A stretch of 64,000 bases of DNA from NCBI RefSeq assembly GCF_010093305.1, contig NZ_PDWS01000009.1, forward strand, positions 1 through 64,000. The letters run 5' to 3'. Shown in pieces: positions 16,539 through 26,372 of the stretch (positions within the stretch are counted from its first letter, which is position 1; each line of letters starts with the position of its first letter). Below the pieces are notes generated by a model that did not search any database, had not been told where the DNA came from, and saw only the letters and a program-made list of their open reading frames with translations. Source of the DNA: Pseudoxanthomonas sacheonensis. GTDB lineage: Bacteria; Pseudomonadota; Gammaproteobacteria; Xanthomonadales; Xanthomonadaceae. The translations under genes were made by a program, and so were the position numbers.

Positions 16539-19010
16539 TTACTCGGGTACCGCGGCCGAAGGCTGCGGCACCGCACAAAACGACGTCGGCAGATCCTGGG
16601 GCCGAGTGCCCCATCCCGCCGTCGGTGGGACGGACGTCAAGGAATAGGCGATGGTTCCGCCCTGCCGCAACTTGCTCCAATCCAACCAGACCTGCGGATG
16701 CGCGGCGCCGTCCACGCGGACGCCTTCGACGTACTGCAGGCGATCGCCATCGGCGCCCGGCGCATCGATCCGCAGCGTCTTGCCCCGGCCGATATCCAGT
16801 TCGATCCGGCTGAAGCGCGGCGCGTGCAGCAGGAACTGGCCGCTACCCGGCACGGCGGGATACAGGCCCATCGCGCTGAACAGATACCAGGCCGACATCG
16901 TGCCCAGGTCGTCGTTGCCGGTGACGCCGTTCGGCGCATCGGTGAACAACTGTTGCGCCGCGCGCAGCACGGTGGAGGTCTTCCACGGCTGTCCGATCAG
17001 GGTGTACATCCACGGCGAATGCAGATCCGGTTCGTTGTTGGGGTTGTAGCGGTACTGGTTGTAGTAGCTGTACGGCCCCACCACCCACTCCTTGCGCGCG
17101 GCATGCAGCGGGTCCTTCGCCAGTGCGTCATAGGCGAAGAAGGCGTCCAGCCGCTGGCCGGTCTTTTCCGCGCCGTGCATGGCCTGGACCAGGCCGGGCA
17201 CGTCCTGCTGCGCCAGCCACTGGTACTGCCATGCCGTGCCTTCGTGGAACCCATGATTGGAGCGTGGACTGTAGTGGCCTTCCGCAGGCGTGTACCAGCC
17301 GCCGCCTTGCAGGCGTGGACGCGGAAAACCGGTGAAGCCGGTTTCCTCGTCGCGTACATCGGCATCCCAAACCTGCCGCCAGTTGCGTCCGCGCTGGCGC
17401 AGAACGGCCGCATCGCCGGGCAATCCAAGGCCGTCGGCCATCTGCGCCAGCGAACAATCGGCCAACGCGTATTCCAAAGTAGCAGAGCCGCCATGATGCG
17501 GGTCCACGTCCATGCCCTTGGACGGGAAAGCGCGGTCGTACTGCACGAAGCCCTGCGCCAGATAGTTGGGGTTGCCCGATCGTCCCGCATGGCGCGAATT
17601 CGTCGGCGGAACCCCGAAAGCGTTCTGCCGCAGCGCCGCGTACGCTTGTTTTTCAAGACCATCCAGCGCGCCGAACCGCCACAAATCCACCAGAGACGGC
17701 GTCACCGGATCGCCGGTCATGATGTTGGTGTCGAAATTCGCGTATCCCCAACGCGGCAGCCATCCGCCCTGCTCGTGGATGGCCAACAGCGAACGGGCGA
17801 TATCGCGGGCGCGCTGCGGCCGCAACAACGCCAACAGCTGGTTCTGCGAACGGTAGGTATCCCACAGCGAAAAATATTCGTAATAGGTCCAGCCATCGGC
17901 GCGGTGGATCTGCCCGTCGTAGCCCCGGTAGCGGCCGTCGGCGTCGCTGCCTGTCAGCGGTTGCAGCAGCGCATGGTAGAGAGCGGTATGGAACACGGTG
18001 CGGTCGTCGCCGCTGCCGCCCTGTACGCGCACGGTGTCCAGCTCCTTGCGCCATGCCTCCTGCGCCTGTCTACGCATCCGGTCGAAGGCCATCGGCTTGC
18101 CGCCCTGCATGCCTTCCTGGCGCAGGTTGTTCCGCGCGCCTTCGGCGTCGACATGGGAAATGGCGCTGACGGCTGTCACCGTTCTGCCGTTGCCGGTGTC
18201 GAAGCTGAGCCAGGCGCCATTCGGCTTGATTTCGCCTTCCATGCTGTGGCGCGACCCCGCCACGCCGCCGCTCTCGCCCCAGGTGCCGAAAGCCTTGAAC
18301 GGCCGATCGAACTCCAGCCGGAACCAGGTGGTGTACTGATGTCCGCCGCAGAAGCTGTTGGTCACCAGCCTACCTTCCACGGCATGGTCGCCCACGATCT
18401 CCACCGTACTGCCGACGACCGTGTGGCGTTCGTTGGCCTGGCCCACATTGATCAGCACGTGGCCGGTCTCGGCGCCGGCCGGAAAGGTATAGCGCTCGGC
18501 GGCCGCGCGGGTCAGTGCGGTGGCTTCTGCATCGATGCCGCCGTAGTCGAGCAGGCGGACTTTGTAATAACCGGCCTGGCCTATCTCGCCGTCGTGGCTG
18601 TAACGCGAACCGTATTGCTTGTGGTCGAAACTCTTGGGCTTGGCGGTATCGAAATCTCCGCCGGGGCCGATGCCGCCGGTGACCGGCAGCACGGACACCT
18701 GCCCGCCCTGCTCCCAGCAGCCCGCGCCGGAAAGGAAGGAATGGCCGAAGCCGCGGATCTTGGGGTCGTCGTAACGCCAGCCCGAATAATGCTCGCCGAT
18801 GGGGCTGACCTGGATCAGGCCGAACGGCGCCGACGCGCCCGGAAACGTATTGCCGTCGTCCTTGCTGCCGATGAAGGTGTTGACCGCCGCCGCGGCATCC
18901 CGGCCGCTCGCGCCACCCGCGGCTGCGGGTGGCGAAAACGGAACCGCCAGCAACAGCGCCGCCGCAACGCATAAAGCGCGGGGGAAAACGTTCGCGGCGA
19001 CATCATTCAT
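16539..19010 (-). CDS. Exported GH92 alpha-mannosidase
   Basis: 823 residues. A signal peptide (CVAAALLLAVPFSPPAAAGG) leads into the GH92 N-terminal beta-domain (VNTFIGSKDDGNTFPGASAPFG). The catalytic (alpha/alpha)6 domain shows the general-acid motif EGTAWQYQW (near residue 588) and the metal/base motif GNDDLGTMSAWYLFSAMGLYP (near 699). GH92 enzymes are calcium-dependent exo-alpha-mannosidases on N-glycans, often alpha-1,2. I chose the ATG at 19010 (MNDVAANVF), preceded by CGAGG, over one at 19055. It starts 53 bases after the GH20 stop and is probably co-transcribed with it. Its function overlaps with the GH47 enzyme. Confidence 0.94.
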   Translation of the reverse strand: MNDVAANVFPRALCVAAALLLAVPFSPPAAAGGASGRDAAAAVNTFIGSKDDGNTFPGASAPFGLIQVSPIGEHYSGWRYDDPKIRGFGHSFLSGAGCWEQGGQVSVLPVTGGIGPGGDFDTAKPKSFDHKQYGSRYSHDGEIGQAGYYKVRLLDYGGIDAEATALTRAAAERYTFPAGAETGHVLINVGQANERHTVVGSTVEIVGDHAVEGRLVTNSFCGGHQYTTWFRLEFDRPFKAFGTWGESGGVAGSRHSMEGEIKPNGAWLSFDTGNGRTVTAVSAISHVDAEGARNNLRQEGMQGGKPMAFDRMRRQAQEAWRKELDTVRVQGGSGDDRTVFHTALYHALLQPLTGSDADGRYRGYDGQIHRADGWTYYEYFSLWDTYRSQNQLLALLRPQRARDIARSLLAIHEQGGWLPRWGYANFDTNIMTGDPVTPSLVDLWRFGALDGLEKQAYAALRQNAFGVPPTNSRHAGRSGNPNYLAQGFVQYDRAFPSKGMDVDPHHGGSATLEYALADCSLAQMADGLGLPGDAAVLRQRGRNWRQVWDADVRDEETGFTGFPRPRLQGGGWYTPAEGHYSPRSNHGFHEGTAWQYQWLAQQDVPGLVQAMHGAEKTGQRLDAFFAYDALAKDPLHAARKEWVVGPYSYYNQYRYNPNNEPDLHSPWMYTLIGQPWKTSTVLRAAQQLFTDAPNGVTGNDDLGTMSAWYLFSAMGLYPAVPGSGQFLLHAPRFSRIELDIGRGKTLRIDAPGADGDRLQYVEGVRVDGAAHPQVWLDWSKLRQGGTIAYSLTSVPPTAGWGTRPQDLPTSFCAVPQPSAAVPE

Positions 19011-19063
19011 CAAGACAGACCTCGGAACTGGGATTGACGGAACACGGAATGCCATGCGCCTCG

Positions 19064-21286
19064 CTACTCGACGACGATTTCGTCCACGAAGAAATACGCC
19101 GGATGCCCGGCGCCCTTGTGGCCGGCTGGCAAATTGCCGTACCCCTCCACTTCCATGCGGACATAGCGCGCGGTCAATGGCTCTTTAGCATGGAAGGCCG
19201 CATCTTCGACTTGCCGCTGGTCGTCGTCCGCAGCGGCATCGAAGGACCGCGCATACACCTGTGTCCACTGTTTGCCGTCGGAAGACACCGAATACCGCAC
19301 GGCCTTCGGCAGCAGGATCCAGGCGTTGCTCTGTTGCAGGAATCTGGCGCTGATGGCATTCACCGGCGTCGGCTTTTGCAGGTCGATGCTGGCGCGAAGA
19401 ACCTCGCCCTGCCAACCGGTCCACAGGCCATCGGCATGGCTGTCTCCGCCCAGCATCCCGTCGGCCAGCACCTGTTCGCCCGCCTGGCGATAGTTCTGCT
19501 GCGGTTGGGAGGAATACTGGATCGGCTTGCCCGCGCCTTTATGCTCCAGCACCAGCAGATCGCGCGGAGAGGCATAGGCGCGATCGCCTCGGAACGGAGT
19601 AATCCTGAATCTGCCAGCTTGGCGCAATGTCAGCGAATCGGCGAACTCCGGCGAACTCGGCACCGGATCGCTGCCGTCGGTGGTATAGCGCAGTCGCAGG
19701 TCGGCGAAGCCGCGGTCGGCATCGACGCGCGGCGCCTGTTCCGCGGAATCCCAGGCGACATGGAAATCGACGACGTTCCTGTCTTCGGGGCCAAAGCCCA
19801 CCTGCCATTTCTCCAGCCTGCGATAGTGCGACCGCAACCGTCGCAGGAAATCCGGATAGTCGCGCGTCGCCGCGCCCCAGGTCACGTCCGCGAATGCTAT
19901 CAGGCGCGGATACAGTAGGGTTTCGGCATTGGCCGTTGTGACCCATTCGGTCCACAGCGGCGCTTCGGCGCCGAGCACCTGTTCGCGATAGGCAGCGTAG
20001 GCGGCCGGAACAATCTCAGTGGCGTAGACCTTTTCCAGGGTGAGGGCGCTCAACGGCGAATCCAGATAGAACGGACCGGCGCTGACGATCTTGTTCCCAT
20101 TGGCTAGCGCCTTGATGCCTTCGGCATCCCCGCGCCAGACTTCGACGATCGCGTTGCGGTCCGCACCGCCTTCCAGGATTTCGTCCCAGCCGATCAGGGT
20201 TCTGCCCTTACCGGCGAGGTAGCGCTGGATACGCTTGACGAAGTAGCTTTGCAGCTCGTGTTCGTCCTTGAGACTCTCGTCGCGCAGACGTTTTTGCGAC
20301 GAGGCGCTTTCCCGCCAACGATCCTTCGGCACTTCATCGCCGCCGATGTGGACGTAGGGCGCGGGGAACAGCGCGATCACTTCATCGAGCACGTTTTCGA
20401 TGAACTCAAAGGTGAATTCGTCGCCGACGCAGTAAACGTCTTCGATCACGCCCCAGGCATTCGGGACATCGATCGGCTGTTTGCGGCACGAAAGTTCGGG
20501 ATAGGACGCCAGGGCCGCCGAGGCGTGCCCCGGCATTTCGATTTCCGGAATCACCGTGATGTTGCGCAGACGGGCATATTCGACGATGTCGCGGATCTGG
20601 TCCTGGGTATAGAAACCGCCATAACGGCTGCCGTCGGCCTCGGTGCGCCAGGCCCCGACTTCCGTCAATTTCGGGTACTTCTTGATTTCGATGCGCCAGC
20701 CCTGGTCGTCGGTCAGATGCCAGTGGAAAGTATTGAGTTTGTAGTAGGAAAGCAGGTCGATCTGCTTCTTGACGAACTCGACCGGCATGAAATGCCGCGC
20801 GACATCCAGCATATGTCCGCGATAGGAGAACTGCGGCGCGTCCTCGATGTAGACCGCCGGAACCGGAATGGATGCCTGCCCCTGCTTCAGCGGAAAAAGC
20901 TGACGCAGCGTCTGCACCGCCCACAACAGCCCGCGGTGGTTCGACGCCGCCAGAACGATCCGGTCCTTTCCGACGGCCACGCGGTAAGCCTCCTCGCCCG
21001 CGATTTCCGGATCCAGGCGCAGCTCGATGGCCTTTCCCTTTCGTCCCTCCGCCAGCGCCAGCCCGGTATCGCCACCGATCGTACTGCGCAGGAAATCCGC
21101 GACCTCGCGGCTGCGCACGTCGTCCGGTGCGACGATGCGGACATTGCGATCCAGGCGGAAAGACCCATCGCGACGCTCAAGGCGCTGCGGTTGCGGAATC
21201 AGGTCCTGAGCCGCTCCAGGAACGCTCACCCCGGTCGCCAGCAAGCAGATCAGCAGTGCTGCGGTGGATCTGATGTTTATCGGCAT
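19064..21286 (-). CDS. Exported GH20 beta-N-acetylhexosaminidase
   Basis: 740 residues with a signal peptide (AALLICLLATGVSVPGAAQ). A GH20b-like domain (about 25-150) precedes the GH20 barrel carrying HIGGDEVPKDRW (Asp-Glu catalytic pair near residue 315) and WHLTDDQGWRIEIKKYP. The C-terminal part has a chitobiase-C-like stretch (LRYTTDGSDPVPSSPEF) and a discoidin-like end (TARYVRMEVEGYG). It removes terminal GlcNAc by substrate-assisted catalysis, here most likely from complex N-glycan antennae. I start at the ATG at 21286 (MPINIRSTAAL), with GAGGC upstream. A palindrome at 21396 lies in its promoter region, and GH92 follows on the same strand. Confidence 0.94.
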   Translation of the reverse strand: MPINIRSTAALLICLLATGVSVPGAAQDLIPQPQRLERRDGSFRLDRNVRIVAPDDVRSREVADFLRSTIGGDTGLALAEGRKGKAIELRLDPEIAGEEAYRVAVGKDRIVLAASNHRGLLWAVQTLRQLFPLKQGQASIPVPAVYIEDAPQFSYRGHMLDVARHFMPVEFVKKQIDLLSYYKLNTFHWHLTDDQGWRIEIKKYPKLTEVGAWRTEADGSRYGGFYTQDQIRDIVEYARLRNITVIPEIEMPGHASAALASYPELSCRKQPIDVPNAWGVIEDVYCVGDEFTFEFIENVLDEVIALFPAPYVHIGGDEVPKDRWRESASSQKRLRDESLKDEHELQSYFVKRIQRYLAGKGRTLIGWDEILEGGADRNAIVEVWRGDAEGIKALANGNKIVSAGPFYLDSPLSALTLEKVYATEIVPAAYAAYREQVLGAEAPLWTEWVTTANAETLLYPRLIAFADVTWGAATRDYPDFLRRLRSHYRRLEKWQVGFGPEDRNVVDFHVAWDSAEQAPRVDADRGFADLRLRYTTDGSDPVPSSPEFADSLTLRQAGRFRITPFRGDRAYASPRDLLVLEHKGAGKPIQYSSQPQQNYRQAGEQVLADGMLGGDSHADGLWTGWQGEVLRASIDLQKPTPVNAISARFLQQSNAWILLPKAVRYSVSSDGKQWTQVYARSFDAAADDDQRQVEDAAFHAKEPLTARYVRMEVEGYGNLPAGHKGAGHPAYFFVDEIVVE

Positions 21287-21395
21287 AACAGGCCTCGAAG
21301 CGTGTTGCGGCAGCTGGAACAACCGGCCGGCAAAGAGAGCCGGCCTTGGTCTGGCAAGCGGGACCATCGAATCGCTCGAACGATCGGATGAACCG

Positions 21396-21413
21396 ATATA
21401 GATCGATCTAAAT
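21396..21413. promoter_or_regulatory. Palindromic operator upstream of the GH20 gene
   Basis: ATATAGATCGATCTAAAT has symmetrical GATCGATC at the centre and eight of nine matched pairs. It lies 110 bases before the GH20 ATG and resembles the sites at 26236 and 28822. It is probably bound by the LacI protein encoded at 15340-16416. Confidence 0.65.
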
Positions 21414-21601
21414 TCAATACCGCTTCATGCTGGTTCGCAATTCCGCAATGGAAAAAGACAGAAGAAATACTGGATAACATTTATAAATCAATGATTTGGC
21501 ATCGCGCGAACGCCCATGCAGGCAACGCAGAAAACGGACTTCGGTCGCATACTGCGCAATCTCCGCAGCTGCCGGCAGGCGATCGAGCGGGCAGGCCATG
21601 A

Positions 21602-22975
21602 TCAATGCCGTGCTTGTGCGGTTTCGACCACGATGACGCTGGCGATCGGATCCGGCGCAATAGCGGGTACCGCCAAGCTCGCGCCCTCTTTCGCGTACTG
21701 GATCTTGAGCGGTTGGTCGGGCGCCGCAAGCAGGTAGGCCCGGCTGTACTGGATACCCATCGGAAGCGCCAACCGGCCGTCCTTGGGCCAATCGAACACG
21801 TGCAAGTACAGCCGTCCCGGCTTGCGGGTCACCCTGCCCCATGCCAAAGGCGCATCGAACGGGCTGGCCTGCGTGCCGTAGATGGATTCTCCGTTGGCCT
21901 TCATCCACTTCCCTACTTCCGACAAGCGTTCGACCGAAGGCTGCGGAATCAATCCTTCGGCGGTGGGGCCGACGTTGAGCAGGTAGTTGCCGCCCTTGCT
22001 GGCGATATCGATCAGGTTGCGGACGATGGTTTCCGGAGATTTCCAGTGGTGATCGTTCTTATTGAAGCCCCAGTGATCGTTGAGGGTCATGCAGGATTCC
22101 CAGTAGACGCCCGGGCCGTAGCCCAGCGGCGGGATTTCCTGCTCGGGCGTGCCGAAGTCGCCGACTCCCTCGCCTTTGTCCATGCCCTGCATACCGTCGC
22201 GGCCTTTGCCGATGCGATTGTTGATGATCAGGTCCGGGTTGAGCGAATGCAGATAAGCGTACAGTTCGCGGCCGTCTTCGTTCGTCCACCAGTTCAACCA
22301 TTCGCCGTCGAACCACAGGATCTCGGTGCCGGTCCCGGTCACCAGCTCCTTCAGCTCGGCCTTCATCTCGTCGATGTACTCGCGCTTGCGCTGCGGATCG
22401 ATCCTGGTCGGGTTGTACCGCCCTGGTATCTCTCCCGATTGGGAAGGATGGTGCCAGTCCATGATCGAATAGTAGGTGCCGAAATGCAGGCCTTGGCGGC
22501 GAGCCGCATCGGCCAGCTCTTTCAACACGCCTTTGCCATAGGGCGTGCGTTCGGCGATGTTGTAGTCGGTCGCCTTCGTGTCCCACATCGCAAACCCTTC
22601 ATGGTGCTTGCTGGTGATCACGATGTACTTCATGCCGGCGTTCTTGGCGATGCGGACCCATTCATCCGCGTCGTACTTCACCGGAACGAAATGCTCGGCA
22701 AGCCGCTCGTACTCTGCGCGCGGGATGCGTGCCTCATCCATGATCCATTCGCCGTAGTTCTTACCCTCCTTCCATTCGCCGCCAGGCACTGCGTACAGGC
22801 CCCAATGGACGAACATGCCGAAACGGGCGTCGGTCCACCATTGCAACCGCTCCGCTTTCTGCTCGGCGGTCTCTACCTGCGCTTGTGCTGCCTGCGCAAA
22901 GACGGCGCTGGAGGTCAACGCGGCAGTGGGAATCACTACAGCAAGTGCGAGACGCAACAGCCATGAAGGTTTCAT
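21602..22975 (-). CDS. Exported GH29 alpha-L-fucosidase
   Basis: 457 residues with a signal peptide (LALAVVIPTAALTSSAVFAQ). The GH29 barrel starts at WWTDARFGMFVHWGLYAVPGGEW. It includes ITSKHHEGFAMWDT and the nucleophile segment LWFDGEW (aspartate near residue 221), then a small C-terminal beta domain. It removes L-fucose, a decoration of plant and animal N-glycans. I start at the ATG at 22975 (MKPSWLL), because the longer frame upstream encodes no family sequence. It follows the second TBDR by 169 bases, separated by a hairpin, and precedes GH20. The family's acid/base residue is poorly conserved and I did not assign it. Confidence 0.93.
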   Translation of the reverse strand: MKPSWLLRLALAVVIPTAALTSSAVFAQAAQAQVETAEQKAERLQWWTDARFGMFVHWGLYAVPGGEWKEGKNYGEWIMDEARIPRAEYERLAEHFVPVKYDADEWVRIAKNAGMKYIVITSKHHEGFAMWDTKATDYNIAERTPYGKGVLKELADAARRQGLHFGTYYSIMDWHHPSQSGEIPGRYNPTRIDPQRKREYIDEMKAELKELVTGTGTEILWFDGEWLNWWTNEDGRELYAYLHSLNPDLIINNRIGKGRDGMQGMDKGEGVGDFGTPEQEIPPLGYGPGVYWESCMTLNDHWGFNKNDHHWKSPETIVRNLIDIASKGGNYLLNVGPTAEGLIPQPSVERLSEVGKWMKANGESIYGTQASPFDAPLAWGRVTRKPGRLYLHVFDWPKDGRLALPMGIQYSRAYLLAAPDQPLKIQYAKEGASLAVPAIAPDPIASVIVVETAQARH

Positions 22976-23107
22976 AACATATGACTCCAGATCGGTGGGA
23001 ACAGACGCTACGAACCCAGCGGACGCTTCTGCTTGATCTCGACATTGGATGGCGCCACAAACCGTCCACATCGGAGCGAGAGGACAGACGGCCCACGGAC
23101 ATCGCAC

Positions 23108-23131
23108 CCTGGCCCCGTTGCGGGGGCCAGG
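23108..23131. other. Strong hairpin between the second TBDR and GH29 genes
   Basis: CCTGGCCCC (23108-23116) pairs perfectly with GGGGCCAGG (23123-23131) over a six-base loop. No T-run follows on the minus strand. It is more likely an mRNA 3'-end stabiliser or a partial terminator than a classical one. Confidence 0.6.
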
Positions 23132-23144
23132 ATAGCCACGGCGA

Positions 23145-26100
23145 TCACTCGAAACGGAACACGTATTCCAGCGCGAATTCCCGGCCGATGGGCGACCATA
23201 CGCGATCATTCGAGAACACGTAATCGCCTTTGAACGGATCCTTGTAGCCGGCGTTGTCGAACAGGTTATTGACGTAGAGATTCACGCTGGCTTTGTCGGT
23301 GATCTTGTAACCGGCGGTCAAGTTGAAGATCACCGGCGCCTTCAAGCGGGTCCAGTACCGCGGCGCGGTCGCGTTGAAATTGGCGCTGGTGGGATCGGTT
23401 CCCACGCAGGTGTCGTCGTCTATCGCCGTACCTCGCTCGCCATTGGCGAACGGCCAGCAGCCGCCGAAATTGGCGCCCCTGACTCTGGACAGGCGGGTGA
23501 CCAGCAAGGTGCTGTTGAAGTTGCCCATCTCCCAACCCACGCTGGCGCGCAGCTTGGTGTGGATATCGTTATGCGCGCCCTTCTTGCCATCGGTCCATTC
23601 GGCGGCTTCGGAATCGCGTGTCGACAGTTTCATCAGGTTGGTGTAATTCAAACCGAAGGTGAAATCGCCGAACCGTTCGGTGGGCAGCCGGTACTTCGCG
23701 GCCACGTCGAAACCGGCGACCCGGCGGCCGGACTTGTTGATGGGACCTTCCCGGACGCCGGTGATGGCTCCATTGGGGCCGTCGCGATCGATGCGCGACT
23801 GCATCAACTGGCAGAAATCGGCGGTGGGCGCCTGTCCGGTCAACGGATTGACGTAAGGCGCGCCGTCGACGGTCTTGCCCAGCGCGCAACCGAGTTCGGC
23901 GGCCAGGATGTCGTTGAGGCCGATGTTCTCGATGGCGTTCTTCAGCTCGATGTTCCAGTAGTCCGCGCTGACCGACAGGTTGTCGCGGATGTCCCAGACG
24001 AAGCCGGCCGTCCACGACTGGCCTTCCTCGTACTTCAGCAACGGCGAACCTTCGCGGCTGGTCACCGAACGGTAGTAGCTGCTGGTGGCCGGGTCGCTGT
24101 CGCCATTGGACGGCACGCACTGGCCGTAATTTCCTTGTTGGCCGCAACGCAGCGCATCGACGAGCTGCACGTAGGACTGGCCCCCTTGGGCGTAGACGTA
24201 GTGCATGTCCGGCGCACGGAAGCTGGTGGCGTAAGAACCACGCACCAGCAGATTGTCGAGTGGACGCCACTCCAGTCCGGTCATCCAGGTGACCTTGGAG
24301 CCGTCCAGGGTTTGACTGTAGTCGTCGTAGCGAGCGGCAACGTTGGCGGTAGCCGAACCCAGCCACGGCGTCTTGCTGTCCCATAGCGGCACACGGAACT
24401 CGCTGCCCAGAGCCCAGCGCGTGCGCGATCCGCCGCCCAGGTCGTAGCCGTAGTACGGGCTGCCGTACTCGGTCACGAACAGATTCGGACCTGGCGCGGT
24501 CTGGCCGAGCGCGGGTACGGTCTTCGGATCGGGATGGATGCCATAGCTCTGCCGCGCCGCTTCGGCCACGGCCGCGAAGCTGATCGGCCCCGCCCAACCC
24601 TTGAACAGATCGCCGGAGATCACGAACTGGAACTGGTTCGACTCCGATTCGGCCCGGTCGTGGCCATGGGTGGATATCGCCCCCCATTGCTGCTTGTCGA
24701 TCGGGGTGAAGAAGCGGTTGACGTCGGCCGTGTAGATGGGCGTCCCGACCGGAACGCCCGCGTAGCTGGCGTCCGTTACGCCCTGTTGCGCGCCCAGGTA
24801 ATAGTTGTTGACCAACGCAGGCACTGCGGCCGGATAGCTCTTCTTGAGCTTGTATTCGGCATGGTCGAACGAGGCTTCCCAATCGAAACGGTCCGCGATG
24901 CTGCCGTTCAGGCCGAAGGCGACGTCATAGGAACGCTCATTGGTATAGGTCAGCGCGTCGCCGATTTCGCGGCGCGTGAAGAAGCGCTTGCCTTCCACAT
25001 AGGCGCCGATGCCCTGGTCGTACCACTTCACCTGCGGCACGTAGCCCATCGCGAAATCACCGATGCTGCTGGTGCCCTCGGCATCGAATACCGACACGCT
25101 CGACCAAGCGTGCAGCTTGTCGCTGAAATCGTAGGTACCGTACAGGTACAGCGAAGCGCTTTCCTGGCCGTCGCTGATCGTCCAGTTGTGGAAGTTCTTG
25201 GCGTTGGCGCAATACTGGCCCATCGACGGCCCCAGCGTATGCGTGGCCTGGTTGTACTCGCGATAGTCCTGCAGACTGGCCACCCCGCCAAAGCCCCGGC
25301 TGTCGCAGGCGCCGGCCGGCGGAGAAATACGCATACCGTTGTCCACGCGGCTGATGCGGGCGGTATCGTAGTAATTGTTGAAGTGGTTGCCCTTGGCAAG
25401 ATCGGCTTCGCTCAAGCTGGGACGCTCGGCGTCGTTCTCCGAATCCATGAAGTCGCGCTGGCCGGCGAACAGCGGCTCGCGCTTGAAGTACTGCAGCGAA
25501 TAGGTCAGGTTCCATTTTTCGCCGCTGCGTCCGCCCGTCCACGAAAGGTCGGCCAGGTCGCGGCCGCCGCGCGTGGAAACACCGCCCTTGATGCGCAACT
25601 CATCGCCGGTGAAGTCCTTCTTCAACACCACGTTGATCACGCCGGCGACCGCATCGGAACCGTAGATGGCCGATGCGCCGGAGGCCAGTACTTCGATACG
25701 TTCGATGGCCGCGGCCGGGATGTTGCTGAAGTTCTGGAAATTGCTCTGGCCGCCGTAGGGCAACGGGTAGTCGGCGGCGCGATGGCCGTTGATCAGCAGC
25801 AGACTGCGGCCGGGCCCCATGTTGCGCATGTTCAGCGGGCTGGCATTGCTGGTGTGCTGACCCCACTGCGCGTCGCCTTCGACCGTACCGATCGCTTCGG
25901 TCAGCGTGCTCAACGCGTCGTAAGCGGTGGCGAATCCCTCTTTCCTGATCTGATCGCCCGTGATGATGTTGACCGGTGCCGGGCCTTCCACCTGAGCGCG
26001 CTTGATGCGCGAACCGGTGACCGTAACGGTATCGAGCTGGGTGGCGTCGGGCTCGTTGCCTGAGGCCTCCTGGGCCGCCGCGGCCACGGGCATGATCGCC

Positions 26101-26153
26101 AACAGCAGCGAGCTGGTCAGAACATTGCGACGAAAGCGAATGGATTTGTCCAT
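23145..26153 (-). CDS. TonB-dependent receptor of the N-glycan locus
   Basis: 1002 residues. A signal peptide ends near PVAAAAQ, followed by a TonB box-like TQLDTVTVTGSRIKR. The plug domain has RNMGPGRSLLLINGHRAADY and GASAIYGSDAVAGVINVV. The long barrel ends in FALEYVFRFE. It is of the type with an internal plug GSDAVAGV loop seen in many sugar and peptide receptors of Xanthomonadaceae. I start at the ATG at 26153 (MDKSIRFRRN). Its position beside GH29, GH20 and glycosylasparaginase suggests uptake of N-glycan fragments across the outer membrane. A palindrome at 26236 and an inverted repeat at 26348 lie upstream. Confidence 0.92.
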   Translation of the reverse strand: MDKSIRFRRNVLTSSLLLAIMPVAAAAQEASGNEPDATQLDTVTVTGSRIKRAQVEGPAPVNIITGDQIRKEGFATAYDALSTLTEAIGTVEGDAQWGQHTSNASPLNMRNMGPGRSLLLINGHRAADYPLPYGGQSNFQNFSNIPAAAIERIEVLASGASAIYGSDAVAGVINVVLKKDFTGDELRIKGGVSTRGGRDLADLSWTGGRSGEKWNLTYSLQYFKREPLFAGQRDFMDSENDAERPSLSEADLAKGNHFNNYYDTARISRVDNGMRISPPAGACDSRGFGGVASLQDYREYNQATHTLGPSMGQYCANAKNFHNWTISDGQESASLYLYGTYDFSDKLHAWSSVSVFDAEGTSSIGDFAMGYVPQVKWYDQGIGAYVEGKRFFTRREIGDALTYTNERSYDVAFGLNGSIADRFDWEASFDHAEYKLKKSYPAAVPALVNNYYLGAQQGVTDASYAGVPVGTPIYTADVNRFFTPIDKQQWGAISTHGHDRAESESNQFQFVISGDLFKGWAGPISFAAVAEAARQSYGIHPDPKTVPALGQTAPGPNLFVTEYGSPYYGYDLGGGSRTRWALGSEFRVPLWDSKTPWLGSATANVAARYDDYSQTLDGSKVTWMTGLEWRPLDNLLVRGSYATSFRAPDMHYVYAQGGQSYVQLVDALRCGQQGNYGQCVPSNGDSDPATSSYYRSVTSREGSPLLKYEEGQSWTAGFVWDIRDNLSVSADYWNIELKNAIENIGLNDILAAELGCALGKTVDGAPYVNPLTGQAPTADFCQLMQSRIDRDGPNGAITGVREGPINKSGRRVAGFDVAAKYRLPTERFGDFTFGLNYTNLMKLSTRDSEAAEWTDGKKGAHNDIHTKLRASVGWEMGNFNSTLLVTRLSRVRGANFGGCWPFANGERGTAIDDDTCVGTDPTSANFNATAPRYWTRLKAPVIFNLTAGYKITDKASVNLYVNNLFDNAGYKDPFKGDYVFSNDRVWSPIGREFALEYVFRFE

Positions 26154-26235
26154 TTTTGTAATCCCCGATGATGATGATCGAACGACAGGCGGAACCGTTG
26201 CGTTCACGAAACTTGCGTAGATTCGAATTTCAGGC

Positions 26236-26253
26236 GTTTAGATCGTTCTAAAA
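26236..26253. promoter_or_regulatory. Palindromic operator upstream of the second TBDR gene
   Basis: GTTTAGATCGTTCTAAAC is symmetrical in eight of nine pairs around a central CG. It lies 83 bases before the receptor ATG in an AT-rich promoter region. It is the best-formed member of the set at 16416, 21396 and 28822. Confidence 0.7.
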
Positions 26254-26347
26254 CAAAGAACAAGCCTCCCCTCCGGATCGACTGAAAACTTAGCACGACA
26301 AAAAATCGCACTGCATTGCGCAGTACGATAAAAACTAATGTGATTAT

Positions 26348-26372
26348 TTTCAGTGTAATTTAATCACTGAAA
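26348..26372. promoter_or_regulatory. AT-rich inverted repeat, possible second regulator site
   Basis: TTTCAGTG (26348-26355) and CACTGAAA (26365-26372) are perfect inverted copies around the spacer TAATTTAAT. The site differs from the GATCGATC palindromes, so another regulator may bind here. It lies 195 bases upstream of the second TBDR start. Confidence 0.5.

Noticed and set aside
16380-18974. An 864-codon plus-strand open frame opposite GH92
   Set aside because: It overlaps a gene with full GH92 motifs and has no family resemblance of its own.
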